64,000 nt of DNA from Streptomyces europaeiscabiei. GTDB lineage: Bacteria; Actinomycetota; Actinomycetes; Streptomycetales; Streptomycetaceae. How positions within the stretch are numbered: position 1 is the first letter of the stretch; the number at the start of each line of letters is the position of its first letter. Both the position numbers and the translations under genes were made by a program. Below the pieces are notes generated by a model. It was given only the letters and a program-made list of their open reading frames with translations, was not told where the DNA came from and ran no database searches. The DNA lies in NCBI RefSeq assembly GCF_036346855.1, contig NZ_CP107841.1:7754001-7818000 (forward strand). The letters are read 5' to 3'. This document shows positions 15,941 to 25,139 of the stretch, piece after piece.

Positions 15941-17260
15941 CTAGGCCCCGAGCACCCGCCGCAAGTAGTCGTTCTGGAAACGCCGTTCGGGGTCGAGCCG
16001 GTCACGCAGCGCGGTGAACTCGCCGAAGCGGGGGTAGACCTTGGCGAAGTAGTCCGTGTCCCGGGTGTGCACCTTGCCCCAGTGCGGTCGCCCCTCGTGC
16101 GCGGTGAAGATCCGCTCGGCGGCGGTGAAGTACGCCCTATAGGGCGTGCCCTTGAACATGTGCACGGCGACGTACGCGCTCTCGCGGCCGGACGCGGTGG
16201 AGAGCGTGATGTCGTCGGCCGGGGCGGTGCGGACCTCGACGGGGAAACTGACGCGCAGCTTCGAACGGTCGACCATCGCCTTGAGTTCACGCAGCGTGTC
16301 CACCAGGGCCTCGCGCGGAACGGCGAACTCCATCTCCACGAAGCGCACTCGGCGCGGAGACGTGAAGACCTTGTAGGGGATGTCGGTGTAGGTCCGCGCG
16401 GACAGGGCGCGGCTGGAGATCTGCGCGATCGTCGGGATGGTGGCGGGGACCGCCTGGCCGACCCAGTTGGCCACCTGGAAGACGCCGTTGGAGAGGAACT
16501 CGTCCTCGAACCAGCTGTTCAGCTGTGGTACGGGCTTCTCGGGACCGGCGCTGCGGTTGTTGCGCTTGGTGTTGGTGCTGCCGGTGTGCGGGAACCAGTA
16601 GAACTCGAAGTGCTCGTTCTCGGCGTGCAGTTCGTCGAACTCGGCCAGCACCTTCTCGAACGGCATCGGTTCCTCGCGTGCCGTGAGCAGGAAGATCGGC
16701 TCCACGGCGAAGGTGATCGCGGTGACGATGCCGAGGGCGCCGATACCGACGCGGGCGGCCGCGAAGACATCGGGGTTCTCCGTCGCGGAACAGGTGAGGA
16801 TCGAGCCGTCGGCGGTGACCAGTTCGAGCCCCCGGATCTGGGCGGCGATCGAGGCCGAGTCCCGGCCGGTGCCGTGCGTGCCGGTACTGGTCGCGCCGGA
16901 GACCGTCTGCTCCATGATGTCGCCCATGTTCGTGAGCGACAGTCCCTCGCGCGCGAGGGCCATGTTGAGTCTCTTGAGCGGGGTGCCGGCGGCGACCGTG
17001 ACGGTCATGGCCTCACGGTCGATCTTGCGTATGCCCGTCAACAGTTGAGGACGGATCAACACGCCGTCGGTCGCGGCGGCCGCTGTGAAGGAGTGGCCCG
17101 TGCCGACCGCCTTCACCCTGAGGCCGTCCTCGGCGGCCTGCCGTACGGCAGCGGCGAGTTCCTCGACGGTGGCAGGAGCGACCTCCCGCACGGGCCGGGC
17201 GGTGACGTTCCCCGCCCAGTTACGCCACGTGCCGCTCTTGCCGATCACTGTGGTGCTCAT
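15941..17260 (-). CDS. FAD-linked sugar-lactone oxidase (D-arabinono-1,4-lactone oxidase/alditol-oxidase family)
   Basis: A 439-residue vanillyl-alcohol-oxidase-fold flavoprotein. The PCMH FAD domain (about 15-185) holds VGTGHSF, whose His56 is the likely covalent flavin attachment site. The ALO C-terminal domain (about 190-439) ends with the family pattern (HWGKVHTRD ... RDRLDPERRFQNDYLRRVLG). It probably oxidises a sugar lactone or alditol, passing electrons to oxygen; the exact substrate is not visible. Its start lies inside the 3' end of the upstream MFS gene (41-base overlap), so the two are translationally coupled. Confidence 0.88.
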   Translation of the reverse strand: MSTTVIGKSGTWRNWAGNVTARPVREVAPATVEELAAAVRQAAEDGLRVKAVGTGHSFTAAAATDGVLIRPQLLTGIRKIDREAMTVTVAAGTPLKRLNMALAREGLSLTNMGDIMEQTVSGATSTGTHGTGRDSASIAAQIRGLELVTADGSILTCSATENPDVFAAARVGIGALGIVTAITFAVEPIFLLTAREEPMPFEKVLAEFDELHAENEHFEFYWFPHTGSTNTKRNNRSAGPEKPVPQLNSWFEDEFLSNGVFQVANWVGQAVPATIPTIAQISSRALSARTYTDIPYKVFTSPRRVRFVEMEFAVPREALVDTLRELKAMVDRSKLRVSFPVEVRTAPADDITLSTASGRESAYVAVHMFKGTPYRAYFTAAERIFTAHEGRPHWGKVHTRDTDYFAKVYPRFGEFTALRDRLDPERRFQNDYLRRVLGA

Positions 17261-18527
17261 GGGGCCCTCCCCGCCTTGGAGCCGGCCTGCGTAGCCGGCG
17301 GTACCCGAGGAAACCGACCGCGACCGCGACGGTCCCGGACGCCGCCGGAACCACGTACCCCGCCTCCGCCCCGGCCGCGTCGATCACCCAGCCGGACACC
17401 GAGGAGCCGAGCGCGACCCCGACCAGGAGCCCGGTGCCCACCCAGGTCATGCCCTCGGTCAGTTGCGTGCGTGGTACGTGCTCTTCGATCAGGGACATCG
17501 TCGTGATCATCGTGGGTGCGATGGACAGGCCCGCGACGAAGAGCGCCACGGCCAGAAACGGCAAGTTTCCGACCAGTAGGAGGGGGATCATACTCACGGC
17601 CATCCCACACACGCCCAGCAGCCATCGACGTTCCGCCGCCCCGGTGAAGCGCAACAGCCCGAAGACGATGCCCGCGGCACACGAACCGGCCGCGTAGAGA
17701 GCCAGGACGACGCTCGCGGCGGCCTTGTGGCCCCGCTCCTCGGCGAAGGCGACGGTGACCACGTCCACGGCCCCGAAGATCGCCCCGGTCGCCACGAAGG
17801 TGGCCACCAGGACCTGCAGTCCGGGCGAGCGCAGCGCCGAACGGCCCTTGTCGTGCCCCCCGCGCGGGTGCGGCGCCGGTTCGGTGGCGCGCTGGGCGGT
17901 CAGCCAGAAGACGCCGACCGCGAGGAAGCAGGCGGCGAGCAGCGGCCCGGCCTCCGGGAACCACGCCGTGGACAGCCCGATGGAGATGATCGGCCCGAAG
18001 ATGAAGCAGACCTCGTCGATGACGGACTCGAAGGAGTACGCGGTGTGCAGCTGCGGGGTGTCCCGGTACAGGGCCGCCCAGCGCGCCCGGGTCATCGCCC
18101 CGAGGCTCGGCACACAGCCGATGCCGGCGGAGCAGACGTACAGCACCCAGTCCGGCCAGCCGTAGTGCGCGGCGAACAGCAGGCCGGCCGACGCGGTCAG
18201 CGCGACCAGGGTCGCCGGGCGCAGCACCCGCCGCTGGCCGTGCTGGTCCACCAGCCGTGAGATCTGCGGGCCGAGCACGGCGGCGAACAGCGCGATGGTC
18301 GCCGAGAGCGCGCCGGCCAGGCCGTACCGCCCGGTGAGCTGGGAGATCATCGTGACCACGCCGATGCCCATCATGGACAGCGGCATCCGGCCGAGGAGAC
18401 CCGCGGCGGTGAAGCCCTTGGTGCCGGGGGCGGCGAACAGGGCGGTGTAGGGGCTGGGCACGGGGTCTCCGGTGGGTCCGGTAAGCGGAGGAGAGAGTTC
18501 CTCGTAAGGCGTCACTTCGGTCCACAC
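17220..18527 (-). CDS. MFS transporter, 12 membrane segments
   Basis: A 435-residue major-facilitator exporter. A cytoplasmic N-terminus of about 30 residues is followed by two six-helix bundles separated by a charged loop (TEPAPHPRGGHDKGRSALRS, near 215-235). The A-motif between helices 2 and 3 is degenerate (ISRLVDQHGQRRVL). It starts at GTG (complement 18525-18527) with GGAGGAGAGAG-type DNA well inside the frame, so a shorter start is possible. The first gene of a leftward pair with the FAD oxidase; the substrate is unknown. Confidence 0.85.
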   Translation of the reverse strand: MWTEVTPYEELSPPLTGPTGDPVPSPYTALFAAPGTKGFTAAGLLGRMPLSMMGIGVVTMISQLTGRYGLAGALSATIALFAAVLGPQISRLVDQHGQRRVLRPATLVALTASAGLLFAAHYGWPDWVLYVCSAGIGCVPSLGAMTRARWAALYRDTPQLHTAYSFESVIDEVCFIFGPIISIGLSTAWFPEAGPLLAACFLAVGVFWLTAQRATEPAPHPRGGHDKGRSALRSPGLQVLVATFVATGAIFGAVDVVTVAFAEERGHKAAASVVLALYAAGSCAAGIVFGLLRFTGAAERRWLLGVCGMAVSMIPLLLVGNLPFLAVALFVAGLSIAPTMITTMSLIEEHVPRTQLTEGMTWVGTGLLVGVALGSSVSGWVIDAAGAEAGYVVPAASGTVAVAVGFLGYRRLRRPAPRRGGPHEHHSDRQERHVA

Positions 18528-18609
18528 AGCTTACGGGTGAGATGCCCGGGTCATCTTCGGGCGTGGGCCGGGATCCCGGCTGCCGGCGCCGGGTGGCAGG
18601 ATCGGCGAC

Positions 18610-19737
18610 ATGCGACACGCGCACGACGCCACCCCCTACGACGCCCTGCTCCTGCTCTCGTTCGGCGGCCCGGAGGGCCCGGACGACGTGGTCCCGTTCC
18701 TGGAGAACGTGACGCGGGGGCGCGGCATCCCCAAGGAACGTCTCAAGGAAGTCGGGCAGCACTACTTCCTGTTCGGCGGGGTCAGTCCCATCAACGACCA
18801 GAACCGCGCCCTGCTCGACGCCCTCCACAAGGACTTCGCCGAGCACGGCCTGGACCTGCCGGTCTACTGGGGCAACCGCAACTGGGCGCCCTACCTGACC
18901 GACACGCTGCGCGAGATGGTCACCGACGGCCGCCGCCGCGTCCTGGTCCTCACCACCAGCGCGTACGCCTCGTACTCGGGCTGTCGCCAGTACCGCGAGA
19001 ACCTCGCCGACTCGCTCGCCGCCCTGGAGGCCGAGGGCCTTCAGCCGCCGAGGATCGACAAGATCCGGCACTACTTCAACCACCCGGGCTTCCTGGAGCC
19101 CATGATCGACGGTGTCCTGGAGTCGCTCGCCGACCTCCCCGAGGACGTCCGCGACGGCGCGCACCTCGCCTTCTGCACGCACTCCATCCCGAACGCCTCG
19201 GCGGACACCTCCGGCCCGGTCGAGGAGCACGGGGACGGCGGCGCGTATGTCGCGGAGCACCTGGACGTCTCGAAGCTCATCGTCGACGCCGTGCGCGAGC
19301 GGACCGGCGTCGAGCACCCCTGGCAGCTTGTCTACCAGTCCCGCTCCGGCGCCCCGCACATTCCGTGGCTGGAGCCCGACATCTGCGACCACCTGCAGGA
19401 GCGGCACGAGTCCGGGGCGCCGGCCGTCGTGATGGCGCCCATCGGGTTCGTCTCGGACCACATGGAGGTCCTGTACGACCTCGACACCGAGGCCATGGCC
19501 AAGGGCGGGGAACTGGGTCTGCCGGTCCGCCGCTCGGCCACCGTGGGCGCCGACCCCCGGTTCGCCGCAGCGATCCGCGACCTCGTCCTGGAGCGCGCCG
19601 CGGCCGAGCGGGGCCGGGACGTGACGCCCTGCGCCCTCGGCGAGCTCGGCGCGAGCCACAACCTGTGCCCGGTCGGCTGCTGCCCGGCCCGCGCCCCGCA
19701 GCCCGCCGCCGCGGGCGCCGACAGCCCGTACGCGTGA
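18610..19737 (+). CDS. cpfC: Coproporphyrin III ferrochelatase
   Basis: A 375-residue ferrochelatase that inserts Fe(II) into coproporphyrin III in the actinobacterial coproheme pathway (also called hemH). Catalytic His191 (FCTHSIP) and Glu286 ([11 protein letters not shown]) are present. A cysteine cluster, Cys341 and CPVGCC (Cys353, Cys357, Cys358), together with Cys125, suits the [2Fe-2S] cluster known in actinobacterial enzymes. The ATG at 18610 follows CAGGAT by 7 bases with no Shine-Dalgarno, so translation may be leaderless. The stop touches the start region of the inositol monophosphatase gene. Confidence 0.95.
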   Translation: MRHAHDATPYDALLLLSFGGPEGPDDVVPFLENVTRGRGIPKERLKEVGQHYFLFGGVSPINDQNRALLDALHKDFAEHGLDLPVYWGNRNWAPYLTDTLREMVTDGRRRVLVLTTSAYASYSGCRQYRENLADSLAALEAEGLQPPRIDKIRHYFNHPGFLEPMIDGVLESLADLPEDVRDGAHLAFCTHSIPNASADTSGPVEEHGDGGAYVAEHLDVSKLIVDAVRERTGVEHPWQLVYQSRSGAPHIPWLEPDICDHLQERHESGAPAVVMAPIGFVSDHMEVLYDLDTEAMAKGGELGLPVRRSATVGADPRFAAAIRDLVLERAAAERGRDVTPCALGELGASHNLCPVGCCPARAPQPAAAGADSPYA

Positions 19738-19745
19738 GGAGCACC

Positions 19746-20564
19746 GTGACCCACCAGTCAGAGCGTCCGGACGGCCTGAAGGCCGAACTGCTGGAGATCG
19801 CCCTGGACGCGGCCCGCCGCGCGGGAACCTTCCTGCGCGACGGCCGGCCCGCCGATCTCGGCGTGGCCGCCACCAAGTCCAGCGCGGTCGATGTCGTCAC
19901 CGAGATGGACATCGCCTCCGAGAAGCTGATCACCGGCCTGCTGGCCGAGCGCAGGCCGCACGACGGCGTGCTCGGCGAGGAGGGCGCCAGCGTCGAGGGG
20001 AGCAGCGGCGTCCAGTGGGTGATCGATCCCCTCGACGGCACCGTCAACTACCTGTACGGACTGCCGAGTTGGGCCGTGTCCATCGCGGTCCGGGTGGACG
20101 GTGAGACGGTCGTCGGCGTGGTCGACGCCCCGGTGCGCGGCGAGGTCTACCGGGCGGTGCTCGGTGAGGGCGCGTACGTCAACGACCGTCCCGCGCGCGT
20201 GCGGCCGGCCCCGGAGCTGGGTCTGGCCCTCGTCGGCACCGGCTTCGGCTACCGCGCCGAGCGGCGGGCCAGGCAGGCCGACGTGCTGCGCGAGCTGATC
20301 CCCCACGTGCGGGACATCCGGCGCGGCGGCTCGGCCGCGATCGACCTGTGCGACGTGGCCGTGGGCCGCCTGGACGCGTACTACGAGCGCGGTCTCAACG
20401 CCTGGGACTACGCGGCGGGCGACCTCATCGCCCGGGAGGCGGGCGCCCTGACCGGTGGCCGCCCCTCAGAGCCCCTCTCACCCGACCTGACCATCGCGGC
20501 CCCACCCGCCCTCTTCGAGGCCCTCCAGACCCGCCTGGAGGACTTGGGCGCCTGGCACGACTGA
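19746..20564 (+). CDS. Inositol monophosphatase family protein
   Basis: A 272-residue Mg-dependent phosphatase (SuhB/IMPase fold). The metal-site motifs are GEEGA (near 81), the WVIDPLDGTVNYLYG block (near 93-107) and NAWDYAAGDLIAREAG (near 221). GTG 19746 is preferred because GAGGAG precedes it by 4 bases; GTG 19734, overlapping the ferrochelatase stop, is a possible alternative. The substrate could be inositol-1-phosphate, histidinol phosphate or another sugar phosphate. Synteny with Mycobacterium suhB (Rv2701c) is noted from memory. Confidence 0.9.
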   Translation: MTHQSERPDGLKAELLEIALDAARRAGTFLRDGRPADLGVAATKSSAVDVVTEMDIASEKLITGLLAERRPHDGVLGEEGASVEGSSGVQWVIDPLDGTVNYLYGLPSWAVSIAVRVDGETVVGVVDAPVRGEVYRAVLGEGAYVNDRPARVRPAPELGLALVGTGFGYRAERRARQADVLRELIPHVRDIRRGGSAAIDLCDVAVGRLDAYYERGLNAWDYAAGDLIAREAGALTGGRPSEPLSPDLTIAAPPALFEALQTRLEDLGAWHD

Positions 20565-20677
20565 CACGGCCACAACAGCAGACGGCGCTCTTCGGCGAGT
20601 GAGCCGAAGGGTCGAGCACGATCGCCGTCTCGACACCGGCATGGGCGCCCCGGAGGCGAACCGAGCCCCCAAAAAAC

Positions 20678-20715
20678 CAGCAAACCCCCGGTCTGGATCT
20701 GCCGGGGGTTCGCTG
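20678..20715. terminator. Terminator between IMPase and the small leftward gene
   Basis: Stem CAGCAAACCCCCGG / CCGGGGGTTCGCTG (20678-20691 with 20702-20715) has one mismatch. AAAAAA at 20671-20676 supplies the U-run for the leftward transcript. Confidence 0.8.
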
Positions 20716-20736
20716 TCGTGCGTGTGGGCCGGGAAT

Positions 20737-20910
20737 TCAGACGCTGTACGCGCCGACCTCCACGCCGTGATCGGCGGCGAGGCGGCGCAGGTCGTCGAGC
20801 TCGCCCTGCTCCACCTCGGCGAGGAAGTCGTCGCCCTCGTCGCGAGCCCTGGTCAGGTCGGACTCGGCCGTCCTTATGCGCTGCAGAAGTCCTGAGGTGA
20901 ATGCGTCCAT
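20737..20910 (-). CDS. Small conserved hypothetical protein, 57 residues
   Basis: MDAFTSGLLQRIRTAESDL begins a short, charged, predominantly helical protein (two helices split by GDDFLAEVEQGELDDL) ending in EVGAYSV. It has no cysteines and no membrane segment. It is supported by GAGGGGG in front of the ATG, strong G/C third positions and a dedicated downstream terminator. I recognise it only as a common small Streptomyces protein near cutRS; no function is known to me. Confidence 0.75.
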   Translation of the reverse strand: MDAFTSGLLQRIRTAESDLTRARDEGDDFLAEVEQGELDDLRRLAADHGVEVGAYSV

Positions 20911-21326
20911 GCTGCGCCCCCTCGTCCTGGGTCGTGGGTCGGTGGCACGGGGGTGTGCCGTTCGGAAGGGGCGATCACGTCTCCTGTGGATGCCCAGCGC
21001 TGCCCAGGCCGGGCGGCGACGGTGCCGGACACCCACACCCGCTCTGCGGAAAAGCGGATCGCTGCGTACCGCATGGTGGTGCGGCACAAGCAGAGCGTGA
21101 TCGCGGGGTGTAAAGCCGTCTTCCCCCCGGTCTCTCGGACGGAAACCTCGGCGGAAGAAAAAATCCCGCATTCCCGGCCGTGCGCCTTGGGCCTTCCCGT
21201 CCCGAGGGTCGCCTTACAGCCGACTTACGGCCGAAAAAGGCAGGATGGACGTCACACACCCACGAACACCCTGCCCGTGTGCGCCTTCGGCGCGCTACGC
21301 GGGTGGACACAGGAAGGACAAGCGAC
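20911..21326. other. Divergent intergenic region upstream of cutR
   Basis: A 416-bp region. It includes a direct repeat-like CTTACAGCCGACTTACGGCCG at 21213-21233 some 95 bp before the cutR start, a possible regulator site, and a ribosome site AGGAAGGA at 21311-21318. No RNA gene is seen. Confidence 0.4.
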
Positions 21327-21980
21327 GTGCGCGTACTCGTCGTCGAGGACGAGCAGCTGCTCGCCGATGCGGTGGCCACCGGACTGCGCCGGGAGGCCAT
21401 GGCCGTCGACGTCGTGTACGACGGTGCGGCGGCCCTGGAACGCATCGGCGTCAACGACTACGACGTGGTCGTCCTCGACCGCGACCTCCCCCTCGTCCAC
21501 GGCGACGACGTCTGCCGCAGGATCGTGGAGCTCGGCCTGCCCACGCGCGTGCTGATGCTCACCGCGTCCGGCGACGTCAGCGACCGCGTCGAGGGCCTGG
21601 AGATCGGCGCCGACGACTATCTGCCCAAACCGTTCGCCTTCAGCGAGCTCATCGCGCGCGTACGGGCCCTCGGTCGGCGCACGAGCGTGCCGCTGCCGCC
21701 CGTCCTGGAGCGCGCCGGCATCAAGCTCGACCCCAACCGCCGCGAGGTCTTCCGCGACGGCAAGGAGGTCCAGCTCGCGCCGAAGGAGTTCGCGGTCCTG
21801 GAGGTGCTGATGCGCAGCGAGGGCGCCGTCGTCTCGGCGGAGCAGCTCCTGGAGAAGGCCTGGGACGAGAACACCGATCCGTTCACCAACGTCGTGCGCG
21901 TGACGGTCATGACGCTGCGCCGCAAGCTCGGCGAGCCACCGGTCATCGTCACCGTGCCCGGCTCCGGCTACCGGATCTGA
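21327..21980 (+). CDS. cutR: CutR, OmpR/PhoB-type response regulator
   Basis: A 217-residue two-component regulator. The receiver domain (1-115) has the acidic pair Glu7/Asp8, phospho-acceptor Asp51 (VVVLDRDLP) and Lys of PKPFAF. The winged-helix DNA-binding domain covers about 125-217, ending TVPGSGYRI. The GTG at 21327 gives the family length; AGGAAGGA is 9 bases upstream. It lies 6 bp before cutS. In S. coelicolor the pair is SCO5862-5863; it was first linked to copper-dependent processes and antibiotic production and later to envelope/secretion stress. Confidence 0.93.
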   Translation: MRVLVVEDEQLLADAVATGLRREAMAVDVVYDGAAALERIGVNDYDVVVLDRDLPLVHGDDVCRRIVELGLPTRVLMLTASGDVSDRVEGLEIGADDYLPKPFAFSELIARVRALGRRTSVPLPPVLERAGIKLDPNRREVFRDGKEVQLAPKEFAVLEVLMRSEGAVVSAEQLLEKAWDENTDPFTNVVRVTVMTLRRKLGEPPVIVTVPGSGYRI

Positions 21981-21986
21981 TCCGCC

Positions 21987-23249
21987 ATGGCCCCCATTCC
22001 CGCGCCGCCCCAGGCGCCCCCGAAGCCCACGTGGGACCCAGGGCGGGCGCAGACCCCCTTCCCGTGGCTGCGCCCGACCATCCGGATACGGCTCACGCTG
22101 CTGTACGGCGGCATGTTCCTGATCGCCGGGATCCTGCTGCTGTCGATCATCTACCTGTTGGCCGCCCAGGCCGTGAGCACCGGCAACACACCGGTGTTCA
22201 AGATCGAGGACGGCAAGGACATCAGCGTGTCCAGCAACATCTGCCCCGCGGTCGATGCCAACACGGCCCCGACCAACCTTCGGCTCGACGACTTCAACGC
22301 GGCGATCTCGGCCTGTATCGACCACGAGCGTCAGGTCGCCCTGGACACCCTGCTAAGCCGCTCCCTGCTGGCGCTCCTCGGGCTCGCCGTGATCGCGTTC
22401 GCCTTCGGGTACGCGATGGCGGGCCGGGTGCTCGCGCCGCTCGGCCGGATCACGCGGACCGCGCGCGCGGTGGCGGGCTCGGACCTGTCCCGCCGTATTG
22501 AGCTGGACGGTCCGGACGACGAGCTGAAGGAGCTGGCGGACACCTTCGACGACATGCTGGAGCGGCTCCAGCGGGCCTTCACGGCCCAGCAGCGGTTCGT
22601 CGGGAACGCCTCGCACGAGCTGAGAACACCGCTGGCGATCAACCGGACACTCCTTGAGGTACACCTCTCCGATCCGGGCGCGCCGGCCGAGCTGCAGCAG
22701 CTGGGCAAGACGCTGCTGGCCACCAACGAGCGCAGCGAACAGCTCGTGGAGGGTCTGCTGCTGCTCGCCCGCAGCGACAACCAGATCGTCGAGCGCAAGC
22801 CCGTGGATCTCGCCGAGGTCGCCTCCCAGGCCATCGACCAGGTGCGCTCCGAGGCGGAGAGCAAGAAGGTGGAGATCCGCGGCGAGTGGGCCCCCGCGGT
22901 CGTCCAGGGCAACGGCGTCCTGCTGGAGCGGATCGCCCTGAACCTCGTCCAGAACGCCGTCCGGTACAACGTGCCGGGGCCGGGCGGCTGGGTGGAGGTC
23001 ACGACGGAGCTGCAGCACGGTCAGGCGGTCCTGGTGGTCACGAACACCGGGCCCGTGGTTCCGGCGTACGAGATCGACAACCTTTTCGAGCCGTTCCGGC
23101 GGCTGCGTACGGAGCGCACGGGCAGTGACAAGGGCGTGGGCCTCGGCCTGTCGATCGTCCGGTCCGTGGCCCGCGCGCACGGCGGCCACATCGCCGCCCG
23201 GCCACGTGAGGGAGGCGGACTCGTGATGCGCGTGACCCTGCCCGTCTGA
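21987..23249 (+). CDS. cutS: CutS, sensor histidine kinase
   Basis: A 420-residue membrane kinase. The first helix spans about 34-60; a small extracellular loop (61-122) contains exactly two cysteines, Cys86 and Cys110. The second helix (about 123-145), HAMP (145-197), HisKA with His210 (ASHELRTPL) and a HATPase domain (NLVQNAVRYN; DKGVGLGLSIV) follow. The Cys pair suggests thiol/disulfide sensing outside the membrane, as has been proposed for CutS; that is inference here. Proline-rich N-terminus (PAPPQAPPKP). Confidence 0.93.
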   Translation: MAPIPAPPQAPPKPTWDPGRAQTPFPWLRPTIRIRLTLLYGGMFLIAGILLLSIIYLLAAQAVSTGNTPVFKIEDGKDISVSSNICPAVDANTAPTNLRLDDFNAAISACIDHERQVALDTLLSRSLLALLGLAVIAFAFGYAMAGRVLAPLGRITRTARAVAGSDLSRRIELDGPDDELKELADTFDDMLERLQRAFTAQQRFVGNASHELRTPLAINRTLLEVHLSDPGAPAELQQLGKTLLATNERSEQLVEGLLLLARSDNQIVERKPVDLAEVASQAIDQVRSEAESKKVEIRGEWAPAVVQGNGVLLERIALNLVQNAVRYNVPGPGGWVEVTTELQHGQAVLVVTNTGPVVPAYEIDNLFEPFRRLRTERTGSDKGVGLGLSIVRSVARAHGGHIAARPREGGGLVMRVTLPV

Positions 23250-23653
23250 GAAAATGACCCCGGTTCCGGGACGTGTTCGCTTTGCGCGGAATTTCCTGGG
23301 TACCCGATCGAATTGGTCGTGCACGACCGATGTGTGATCGATCACATGGGCGAATTTCAAGCCATCTACCGAGCGTGATCATGTGGCCTCCGGAAAGCCG
23401 GGAACATCCGGGTTTTCGGGGGTTGAGATCACGGGAAGTACATGCTGAGGCGCCTTTGTATGCAGCCTCAGGACCGTGTACGGTCCCGTTCGCCATCCAA
23501 GCCGATCACTCTTGAGGAGTCCGGTTGGGTGTCGATTGAGTAACAGACCTTGATGTGAGGCAAAATCTCCGCCTCAGGTCGGGCACAAGTCCGGCCTCTC
23601 ACGCGTTACGTGCGCTGGAGACACCGCAGACACCCAGAGGGGGAGAGCGCGAC
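23250..23653. other. Intergenic region between cutS and the DUF4193 gene
   Basis: A 404-bp stretch, less GC-rich than the genes. It contains a CGATCGATCACATG patch and no stem convincing as a terminator. GAGGGGGAGAG at 23636-23646 is the ribosome site of the next gene. A promoter is expected; nothing decisive is seen. Confidence 0.4.
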
Positions 23654-23950
23654 ATGGCAACGGATTACGACACCCCACGCAAGACCGACGACGACGTCGA
23701 CTCGGACAGCCTGGAAGAGCTCAAGGCTCGCCGGAACGACAAGTCGACGTCCGCCGTGGATGTAGATGAGTTCGAGGCAGCAGAAGGCCTGGAACTGCCC
23801 GGGGCCGACCTCTCGAACGAGGAGCTGGCCGTCCGGGTGCTGCCCAAGCAGCAGGACGAGTTCACCTGCATGAGCTGCTTCCTGGTGCACCACCGCAGCC
23901 AGCTGGCCCGCGAGAAGAACGGTCAGCCGATCTGCCGCGACTGCGACTGA
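23654..23950 (+). CDS. DUF4193 zinc-ribbon-like protein
   Basis: A 98-residue conserved actinobacterial protein. The acidic N-terminal 65 residues (KTDDDVDSDSLEELKARR) precede a C-terminal ribbon with CMSC (Cys72, Cys75) and CRDC (Cys94, Cys97), which should bind one zinc. Homologue of Rv2699c by synteny. The function is unknown; such ribbons often dock on RNA polymerase or the ribosome. It is 13 bp upstream of the next gene. Confidence 0.9.
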   Translation: MATDYDTPRKTDDDVDSDSLEELKARRNDKSTSAVDVDEFEAAEGLELPGADLSNEELAVRVLPKQQDEFTCMSCFLVHHRSQLAREKNGQPICRDCD

Positions 23951-23963
23951 GGCAGGGTCGGCC

Positions 23964-24914
23964 GTGACTGGCTCGACCCCTCCTTGGAAGCGCCGCTCCC
24001 GAAAGGGGGCGGACCCGGGGCCGTACGACGGCTCCGACGGTGTGCGTGACGACGAGCGGGGCTCCTCCGATCAGGGAGCGGCCTCGCTCGAACGTGCGCC
24101 CGCCAGGGCGTCGGGGGGCGCCACGGATGAGCAGGGACGCCTGCCCGTACCGGTGGACACTCCGGCGCCGGTCGCCGGACGACGTGCGGCCGTCGTCCGG
24201 GACGGACTGAGACAGGGCCTCAAGGTGGGGGCCCGCAAGAGCGGTGACGGGGCCAGAGCGGGCCTCGCGTACATCACCGACCGCGTCATCGAGATCGCCC
24301 CGCGGATCCCCGTGCGCGACCTCGCGACCCTTCGCGCCCACTTCCCGGGGCTGGGGCCCGAGCAGATCGCCGACAAGCTCGTCGCGGGGGCCGCCAACGC
24401 GTCCTCCACGGTGGGCGCGGGCGTCGGGGCCGCCGCGATGCTGCCGGCGCCGCCCGCCATGCCCGCGGAACTGGCCGCCGAGATCACCGGGGTCGCCGCG
24501 ATCGAGCTGAAACTCATCGCCGAACTGCACGAGGTGTACGGGGCGCGGCCGCCGGGAAACCTGCGGCAGCGCAGCACCGCCTATCTGAACTCCTGGTCCG
24601 GGGAGCGCGGCATCGACGTGACCCGGCCGTCGACGATCAACTCGGCGCTCGGCGGGCAGATGAAGCGGCAGCTGCGGCAGCAGATCATGAAGCGGATGGT
24701 GCGGAACCTGCCGAACCTGATGCCGTTCCTGGTCGGCGCCGCGGTCGGGGCGGTCATGAACCGCCGGGACACCAAGCGCCTCGCGGAGCGGATCCGCAAG
24801 GACCTGCGGCGGACGCAGGTGCCGTGGGAGGCGTTGCCGGAACTGCCGCCGCTGGAGGAGCCGGTCGATCCCCTGACGGTGGGGGAGCTGCCCAAGGAAC
24901 TCGGCGGGGGCTGA
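23964..24914 (+). CDS. Conserved hypothetical protein with glycine/alanine-rich hydrophobic segments
   Basis: A 316-residue protein. The first 75 residues are disordered and charged. Residues about 75-130 are Arg-rich helices, about 145-180 hold an Ala/Gly-rich hydrophobic stretch (GAGVGAAAMLPAPP), and a second one follows near 250-270 (LMPFLVGAAVGAVMN). The C-terminus is acidic. The pattern faintly recalls EcsC-type proteins, but I do not assign it. GTG 23964 sits 13 bp after the DUF4193 stop, so the two are probably co-transcribed. Confidence 0.7.
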   Translation: MTGSTPPWKRRSRKGADPGPYDGSDGVRDDERGSSDQGAASLERAPARASGGATDEQGRLPVPVDTPAPVAGRRAAVVRDGLRQGLKVGARKSGDGARAGLAYITDRVIEIAPRIPVRDLATLRAHFPGLGPEQIADKLVAGAANASSTVGAGVGAAAMLPAPPAMPAELAAEITGVAAIELKLIAELHEVYGARPPGNLRQRSTAYLNSWSGERGIDVTRPSTINSALGGQMKRQLRQQIMKRMVRNLPNLMPFLVGAAVGAVMNRRDTKRLAERIRKDLRRTQVPWEALPELPPLEEPVDPLTVGELPKELGGG

Positions 24915-25139
24915 GCGGGAGGCGCCGGGCGCCCTCGGTCCCTCGACCTGGTGCGCCCGAGTCCGGCACCGTCCCCGTCGGCCTTGCGCCTCAGCGGCTG
25001 ATCGCCCCTCACGGCGGCAAGAGGGTTCCCGGCGGCAGGCCGTGTCCCGGCGGTAAGAGTCCGGCGAGAAAACCACGCGGTCGAGTCGGTCCGCCGTCGT
25101 GGGCCGGCTCTTTCCGTCACCGCCGGGTGACGAGCCGCG

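Noticed and set aside
18537..20564. A single 675-codon frame covering ferrochelatase and inositol monophosphatase
   Set aside because: Only the last 272 codons encode the phosphatase; the earlier part is an out-of-frame reading of the ferrochelatase gene. A GAGGAG-preceded GTG at 19746 marks the true start.
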